Assembly: GCA_003242315.1 (NCBI GenBank)
Contig: QGUY01000044.1
Span: 1-19,272 of the forward strand
Origin: Bacteroidota bacterium
GTDB taxonomy: Bacteria > Bacteroidota > Bacteroidia > Cytophagales > Cyclobacteriaceae
Direction of reading: 5' to 3'
Length of the DNA stretch: 19,272 nt
Under the pieces are notes generated by a model that was given only the letters and a program-made list of their open reading frames with translations, searched no databases and was not told where the DNA came from. The position numbers and the translations under genes were made by a program. The first letter of the stretch is position 1; each line of letters begins with the position of its first letter. Shown here piece after piece: positions 15,467 to 19,272 of this stretch.

Positions 15467-16506
15467 GCGGCGACTGTAGCTCTGAACTTACGATACATCC
15501 GCAGGCCCTCTTTAAAACTCATGAAGGGAACACCGCGGCGATGATTCTCGATACTGATACGATAGAGGTCTCTCCAATGCCTGTACATAGCCATCATCGC
15601 ACCCGCCAGCGTGTTGGCCGGATCATAGATGTGCGCGGGTTCGGCGCCGCAGCCATTCAGTTCGAGAATCTTAACCCTTCCCCTCGCAAGATCGCGAAGG
15701 GATGCTGCCCTCAGATCATAGCGACCAAAATGGAAGTCCGGTATCTGGCGGCTAATGCGATCAAAAGAAGCGCATAACTCATCCGTTATAAGATGATTGC
15801 CGTCGAGAAACTTTGTTCCGAGACAGTGGTTGCCAATGGAAACGAGCTCCACGCGCTCTCCCTCCCTCAATACTGTGTTCAGGCGGTCTCGATATTTTTC
15901 TTTCAACACATGCCATTGGAGTCGCGCGCGTTCATTTGCCATAATGAGTTCCTCAAACGTCGAGTACCCATCGCCGATAATGGTCAGCATTTCTTTCATG
16001 ACAATGGAAGTAACTGTACCGGAAGGCTCATTGGGGTACCGTCGATAAAATACGCCGAATTCCAGGGGAAGGTCGATCAATTCCTGCATGATGAAATTGG
16101 TACGAATGACAGAAAGGTAATTGTCGACATCCTTCTCGGAATTGATACGTTTCACCATCCAGCCTCGTTCGCCGATGTCGGGTTTGAAGATAACCGGAAA
16201 AGCAAGTTGAAGGTCGCGCATTCGCGCCAGCACATCCTCGCGTGTGGCCGTGGCAGGCATCAGCGCGGACTTTGCAATGACGCCTGAAGGGATGCTTTGA
16301 AGAATTTCAAACTTTGATTCGCCAAACATCCCTCCTGTTGGAATGCGTGGGTTCGATGCCGAAAAAAACATCAGCGACCGTGCCTTGAGCGACAACCACA
16401 ACCAGTACAGGAAAAAAGGAAACTGGATGATCCCGAATGGCCAATACTCCCAACTTTTTAGGCGCACGAACGCGTTACTCCGAAACAAGCTGGTGAGAAA
16501 TCCCAC
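15463..16506 (-). CDS. ATP-grasp domain protein, probable ligase
   Basis: I place the start at GTG 16506 (347 residues), 19 bases after the DinB-like stop and preceded by AGGG. The open frame runs further upstream, but there it only shadows the DinB gene. About residues 18-40 (WEYWPFGII then FFLYWLWLSL) form a membrane or membrane-associated helix. The rest is ATP-grasp: a lysine in FPVIFKPDIGERG (Lys108), a hinge FIMQELIDL (about 138-146), a KEMLTIIGDGYSTFEEL segment, GRYDLR with Asp264, and the metal-binding ILELNG with Glu282 and Asn284. The relation to D-Ala-D-Ala ligase-type enzymes is clear in layout, but the substrates are unknown. It probably joins a carboxylate to an amine or thiol. 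It overlaps the LysE-type exporter by four bases. Confidence 0.8.
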   Translation of the reverse strand: MGFLTSLFRSNAFVRLKSWEYWPFGIIQFPFFLYWLWLSLKARSLMFFSASNPRIPTGGMFGESKFEILQSIPSGVIAKSALMPATATREDVLARMRDLQLAFPVIFKPDIGERGWMVKRINSEKDVDNYLSVIRTNFIMQELIDLPLEFGVFYRRYPNEPSGTVTSIVMKEMLTIIGDGYSTFEELIMANERARLQWHVLKEKYRDRLNTVLREGERVELVSIGNHCLGTKFLDGNHLITDELCASFDRISRQIPDFHFGRYDLRAASLRDLARGRVKILELNGCGAEPAHIYDPANTLAGAMMAMYRHWRDLYRISIENHRRGVPFMSFKEGLRMYRKFRATVAA

Positions 16507-16525
16507 CTTTGCCCTGGAGTGCTGC

Positions 16526-17041
16526 TTAGTGAGCGGCGCCGGCCATTTCCTTGTAACGGATGGTTGATGGCGCAATTCCGAAATCGGAGGGAAGCTGGAC
16601 ATAAGGGGCAATTTCTCTAACGCCGATTTTGATAAGTGCCATGTGGTGCACTGCGTGTTCAATGTTGTACACTAGCTCGCGCGAGAAGTTGGTATGCACG
16701 GTAACGTATTGCTCCTTCGAAAGATCATACCCTACTTCCAGCGTCAGCGGTGTATCGCCCATCAGGTCGCTCACAAATTGTTTGATCGATTCAATCCTGG
16801 ACGCTGCAAGGTCCTTGTCAGTTTCGATGTGACGATCATGCGCACGCTTGTCATAATTCACAACACCTCGTCCGACACCGCGCTCAAGGCAAATAAAGAA
16901 CTCAAGCGTGTGGCGAATGTGTTGCCCGATCGTTGCCATGCTAAGGGTTTTGACAGGCTGAGCAAAGTGTTCAGGCTGGATTTGCCGACAGACATCGGCG
17001 AGTTGTTCCAGGATATGAGTGCAAGCTTTTTTAAGATGCAT
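16526..17041 (-). CDS. DinB family protein
   Basis: This 171-residue protein from ATG 17041 looks like a DinB/YfiT-type four-helix bundle. Metal-ligand histidines are visible in TIGQHIRHTLEF (His41 and His44) and in NIEHAVHHMALIKIG (His129, His132 and His133). Family members are metal-dependent enzymes such as thiol S-transferases or hydrolases; no specific function can be assigned. A longer frame from TTG 17074 is possible but would start upstream of a candidate -7 box, so ATG 17041 is preferred. It is the first gene of a likely operon with the ATP-grasp ligase and LysE-like exporter. Confidence 0.85.
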   Translation of the reverse strand: MHLKKACTHILEQLADVCRQIQPEHFAQPVKTLSMATIGQHIRHTLEFFICLERGVGRGVVNYDKRAHDRHIETDKDLAASRIESIKQFVSDLMGDTPLTLEVGYDLSKEQYVTVHTNFSRELVYNIEHAVHHMALIKIGVREIAPYVQLPSDFGIAPSTIRYKEMAGAAH

Positions 17042-17060
17042 AGAGGAATGATAGAGAAAC

Positions 17061-17068
17061 CAAATATA
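17061..17068 (-). promoter_or_regulatory. Candidate -7 promoter box for the DinB/ATP-grasp/LysE operon
   Basis: On the minus strand this reads TATATTTG, an exact TAnnTTTG match, 19 bases before ATG 17041. No convincing -33 element is seen. It gives the operon its own start, separate from the YHS gene upstream. Confidence 0.45.
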
Positions 17069-17106
17069 GAGCAAATTTGAAAATAGCTACCGGCACGGTT
17101 TCAACC

Positions 17107-17571
17107 TTACTTGTTCCGTATGAGGTTATCCCAGTTCCGGTCGGCAGCGGCTTTCAGTTGGGACTCGTCCTTGTTCCACGACTTAAGTGTATTGTTGCCC
17201 CAGAAGTTGTAAAAAAGATAGAGCCGGCTGTCGATGATTTTATAGGTTTCCGGGTCAATTTTGACTTTTTCGCCAGAGTCCCCCATTGCATAGGCACACC
17301 AGCCACCATATGCGGGCTCATATTTCCCTGGGTTATCGCGGAACTCGGCGAGGTTCTCGCTATTGGAAAAAAGGTACGTCACACCATTATAGGTAACGCG
17401 CAAGTCCTTCTTCCCCTTCGCCGGTTCATTGTGAAAATAGCTCACAGGATCATAGCCCTCCAGGGCGATTCCATCCTTGAGGTTGTGATGACGTCCCCCT
17501 GCATTCGTCTGGCACCATGCAGCATATGCCGTGAAGGTTAACGCGATGACGACGAGTCTGATAGATAACAT
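17107..17571 (-). CDS. Exported YHS-domain protein
   Basis: From ATG 17571 this is a 154-residue protein with a signal peptide (about 1-20, hydrophobic then AYAAWCQT). The mature part carries a YHS domain: ALEGYDPVSYF at 36-46, VTYLFSNSENLAEFRDNPGKYEPAYGGWCAYAM at 64-96. YHS domains occur in metal-related proteins and in many small secreted proteins of unknown role. Cys20 is preceded by tryptophan, so a lipobox is not convincing and a soluble periplasmic form is more likely. An in-frame TTG at 17601 would overlap recX; ATG 17571 is preferred. It is the last gene of nadC, YcxB-like, recX, YHS. Confidence 0.87.
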   Translation of the reverse strand: MLSIRLVVIALTFTAYAAWCQTNAGGRHHNLKDGIALEGYDPVSYFHNEPAKGKKDLRVTYNGVTYLFSNSENLAEFRDNPGKYEPAYGGWCAYAMGDSGEKVKIDPETYKIIDSRLYLFYNFWGNNTLKSWNKDESQLKAAADRNWDNLIRNK

Positions 17572-17581
17572 ACTAGAGTAA

Positions 17582-18058
17582 CTAGGGGCGATCGGGAACA
17601 AGCTTTTTCACTACGTCCCAGACCATGTCCGGCTCGAAGCCCTTGCGTATGACATAGTCGGCAATCTTGTCTCGTTTAACGAAAATATTCTGTTCGCGGT
17701 ATTCCCCCTGCTTGCGGGATATTAAGTATTCGAGAGTTTTGATGTATTCCTCTTCATCGATCGCTTGCAGTCCGCTGCGGATACAAGCCTGCGTAAGTCC
17801 ACGCATCTCAAGCTCGCGAATGATCTTGAGACGTCCCCAACGTTTCAAACGGAATTTCCCGTGTACGAACAACCGGGCAAACCGTTCTTCATTGAGAAAT
17901 TGATCTTTGATCAATGATACGATGATCTCATCGGCCTCATCGCCGGTGACACCAAGTTCGGAAAGTTTGCGTCGGACGTCGGCATGACAACGCTCCTGGT
18001 ATGCGCAGTAACGCATGATCTTTTCACGAACGTTATCCGCGGAAGCGCGTTTCGGCAT
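17582..18058 (-). CDS. recX: Regulatory protein RecX
   Basis: RecX binds RecA filaments and tempers recombination and the SOS response. This 158-residue protein shows the family repeats: AYQERCHADVRRKLSELGV near 19-37, FLNEERFARLFVHGKFRLKRWGRLKIIRELEMRGL near 54-88, and DKIADYVIRKGFEPDMVWDVVKKL near 129-152. It is wholly helical and cytosolic. The start is ATG 18058. No recA is in the window, which is usual in Bacteroidota. It lies between a YcxB-like membrane protein and an exported YHS protein with short gaps (15 and 10 bases), so it is probably read from the nadC transcript. Confidence 0.92.
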   Translation of the reverse strand: MPKRASADNVREKIMRYCAYQERCHADVRRKLSELGVTGDEADEIIVSLIKDQFLNEERFARLFVHGKFRLKRWGRLKIIRELEMRGLTQACIRSGLQAIDEEEYIKTLEYLISRKQGEYREQNIFVKRDKIADYVIRKGFEPDMVWDVVKKLVPDRP

Positions 18059-18073
18059 GCCTGCGAATTCATT

Positions 18074-18550
18074 CTATTTTGTGTAACCCTTATTCCTGAG
18101 AATGCTGGCTACGAACTTGCGTTCATTCTCCGTATTGAAGATACGGAAAGGGAGATGGATGATTTGTGCCTTGTTGAGGAAAAGAACGAACGCATCCTTA
18201 TCAATGTATGCAGACTTGATCTGATCCCATTTCAGTGGCATGCCTTCCCGGGGGTTGAGCTTCATGAGAATCTGCTGACTGCTAATCTCATACGAATACT
18301 TTTGAAACAGCATCTTCCCCTGCTCGAGCTGCGTCACTCCATAGAACTGTATCCACCAGAAAAGCATGTAGAGAAGAAACGCGATGATGGCGCCGATGAA
18401 CCACCACACGCTGGGAACCCAAATGGCGGGAATACACAGCGCCAGCGCACAGAGCGCTGCTATCCACCCTTGCTTCTTCATGATGTTCCGAAAAGCAATC
18501 CGGGTGTAGGTCTTCGTATCGAGTTTGTAGTTTTTCGTCCGTACGATCAT
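18074..18550 (-). CDS. YcxB-like membrane protein
   Basis: This 158-residue protein has two hydrophobic helices at about 29-46 and 48-67, and then a soluble domain that resembles the YcxB-like C-terminal domain: YSYEISSQQILMKLNPREGMPLKWDQIKSAYIDKDAFVLFLNKAQIIHLPFRIF, roughly residues 86-139. Such proteins are small inner-membrane proteins of unknown function. ATG 18550 follows the nadC stop by nine bases. The family call rests on the pattern of two helices followed by the W-x-x-I plus F-x-L-F-L segment, not on a search. Confidence 0.72.
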   Translation of the reverse strand: MIVRTKNYKLDTKTYTRIAFRNIMKKQGWIAALCALALCIPAIWVPSVWWFIGAIIAFLLYMLFWWIQFYGVTQLEQGKMLFQKYSYEISSQQILMKLNPREGMPLKWDQIKSAYIDKDAFVLFLNKAQIIHLPFRIFNTENERKFVASILRNKGYTK

Positions 18551-18559
18551 AATGTTCTT

Positions 18560-19272
18560 TCAGTTTTTGTCGACCCGGATCTTCAGGCTCAGGTCGAGAC
18601 TTTTGACGCTGTGCGTCAGGGCGCCAACGGAAATGTAGTCGACGCCGGATTCGGCCACAGCGCGAATAGTTCCCAGGGTAATGCCACCACTGGCCTCGGT
18701 GGCGCACCGGCCGGCGATGGCTTTCACTGCCTTCGCCATTTCGTCCGGGCTCATGTTGTCGAGCATGATGATGTCGACGCCTCCCGTTTCGGCCGCCTCA
18801 GCAGCCTGTTCGACGCTCGCCACCTCAATCTCAACCTTTAGTTCCTTTCCGGTGGCGCGAATATAATCTTTTGCGCGAAGGATCGCCGCCCGAATCCCGC
18901 CCGCCAGGGCAACATGATTGTCCTTGAGCATGATCATGTCGTGCAATCCCAGGCGATGATTTTTACCGCCGCCAATCGATACGGCCCATTTTTCCGGGAG
19001 CCGGAAGTTCGGTGTGGTTTTGCGGGTGTCTATGACCGCGGCACGGGTGCCTGAGACTTCCTCCACCATGCGCCGTGTGGCCGTTGCAATGCCGCTCATG
19101 CGCTGCATGCAGTTAAGCACGAGACGTTCTGTTGTGAGAATTGAGCGTGCCCGACCGTTTACGACGAACGCGATGTCGCCGCGCCGGACGCTTGCGCCGT
19201 CTTCCAGGAAAACCTCTACCGAGAGGCCGGGATCGAAATGAGTGAAAATTCGCTGGGCCAGGGTGACCCCGG
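18560..19272 (-). CDS. nadC: Nicotinate-nucleotide pyrophosphorylase (carboxylating), 5' end cut off
   Basis: NadC turns quinolinate and PRPP into nicotinate mononucleotide, carbon dioxide and pyrophosphate in de novo NAD synthesis. The frame runs off the right edge; about 236 residues are visible of a family norm near 280-290. It opens GVTLAQRIFTHFDP, followed by VEVFLEDGASVRRGD, TERLVLNCMQRMSGIAT, the TRKTTPNFR segment, the HRLGLHDMIMLKDNH substrate loop, EIEVASVEQAAEA, DIIMLDNMSP, and the C-terminal EASGGITLGTIRAVAESGVDYISVGALTHS. All the expected arginine, lysine and histidine positions seem intact. It heads an operon with the YcxB-like, recX and YHS genes. Confidence 0.96.
   Translation of the reverse strand, partial: GVTLAQRIFTHFDPGLSVEVFLEDGASVRRGDIAFVVNGRARSILTTERLVLNCMQRMSGIATATRRMVEEVSGTRAAVIDTRKTTPNFRLPEKWAVSIGGGKNHRLGLHDMIMLKDNHVALAGGIRAAILRAKDYIRATGKELKVEIEVASVEQAAEAAETGGVDIIMLDNMSPDEMAKAVKAIAGRCATEASGGITLGTIRAVAESGVDYISVGALTHSVKSLDLSLKIRVDKN

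Noticed and set aside
16507..16662. Upstream extension of the ATP-grasp frame by 52 residues
   Set aside because: It overlaps most of the DinB-like 3' end, has low-complexity non-family sequence, and a GTG with an AGGG upstream lies just after the DinB stop.
17984..18841. Open frame of 285 codons on the plus strand
   Set aside because: It runs antisense to nadC, the YcxB-like gene and recX, all of which are supported by family features.
1..19272. tRNA, rRNA, CRISPR array, insertion sequence or phage genes
   Set aside because: I saw no regular spaced repeats, transposase or integrase frames, terminal inverted repeats with target duplications, or tRNA-like cloverleaf sequences on reading; genes occupy nearly all the space.

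Overview
The window looks like a piece of a Bacteroidota chromosome, most likely from the Cytophagales side of the phylum (inference). Three things point there: the gene set (paired OmpH/Skp genes behind bamA and uppS, DUF6089/PorG-like outer-membrane proteins, a Bacteroidota-style TatC with a long first loop); the near absence of strong Shine-Dalgarno sites; and several exact matches to the Bacteroidota -7 promoter box TAnnTTTG in the short gaps between genes. I recognise twenty protein genes, one of them cut by the window edge and one possibly incomplete. I see no tRNA, rRNA, CRISPR array or insertion sequence. The genes are tightly packed; the longest gap is about 120 bases.

Layout. Positions 1-559 (+) hold the end of an unrecognised membrane protein. 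Positions 564-3144 (-) are a glyA-tatC-rpiB operon (one-carbon metabolism, Tat export, pentose phosphates), with pdxJ (-) at 3269-3994. Across a very short divergent gap begins a long plus-strand run: a YqeY/GatB-like protein and a CvpA-like protein (4040-4983), then an alpha/beta hydrolase, a CBS/ACT-like protein and NAD kinase (5054-7415), then the cell-envelope block (7470-13884): two tandem DUF6089/PorG-like outer-membrane proteins, uppS, bamA and two OmpH/Skp periplasmic chaperones, closed by a strong intrinsic terminator. The envelope block joins undecaprenyl-lipid synthesis with outer-membrane protein folding, and the PorG-like genes add a possible link to type IX secretion.

After the terminator comes an LD-carboxypeptidase (+). 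Its 3' end overlaps that of a minus-strand operon read as DinB-like protein, ATP-grasp ligase, LysE-type exporter (17041 to 14855). The last minus-strand group is nadC (cut at the right edge), a YcxB-like membrane protein, recX and an exported YHS-domain protein.

Most genes are housekeeping. The parts that most merit attention are the ATP-grasp ligase that overlaps a LysE-type exporter by four bases (possibly a small-peptide or amino-acid-conjugate synthesis and export pair), the tandem PorG-like paralogues at the head of the BAM block, and an inverted repeat with two alternative pairings just ahead of uppS.
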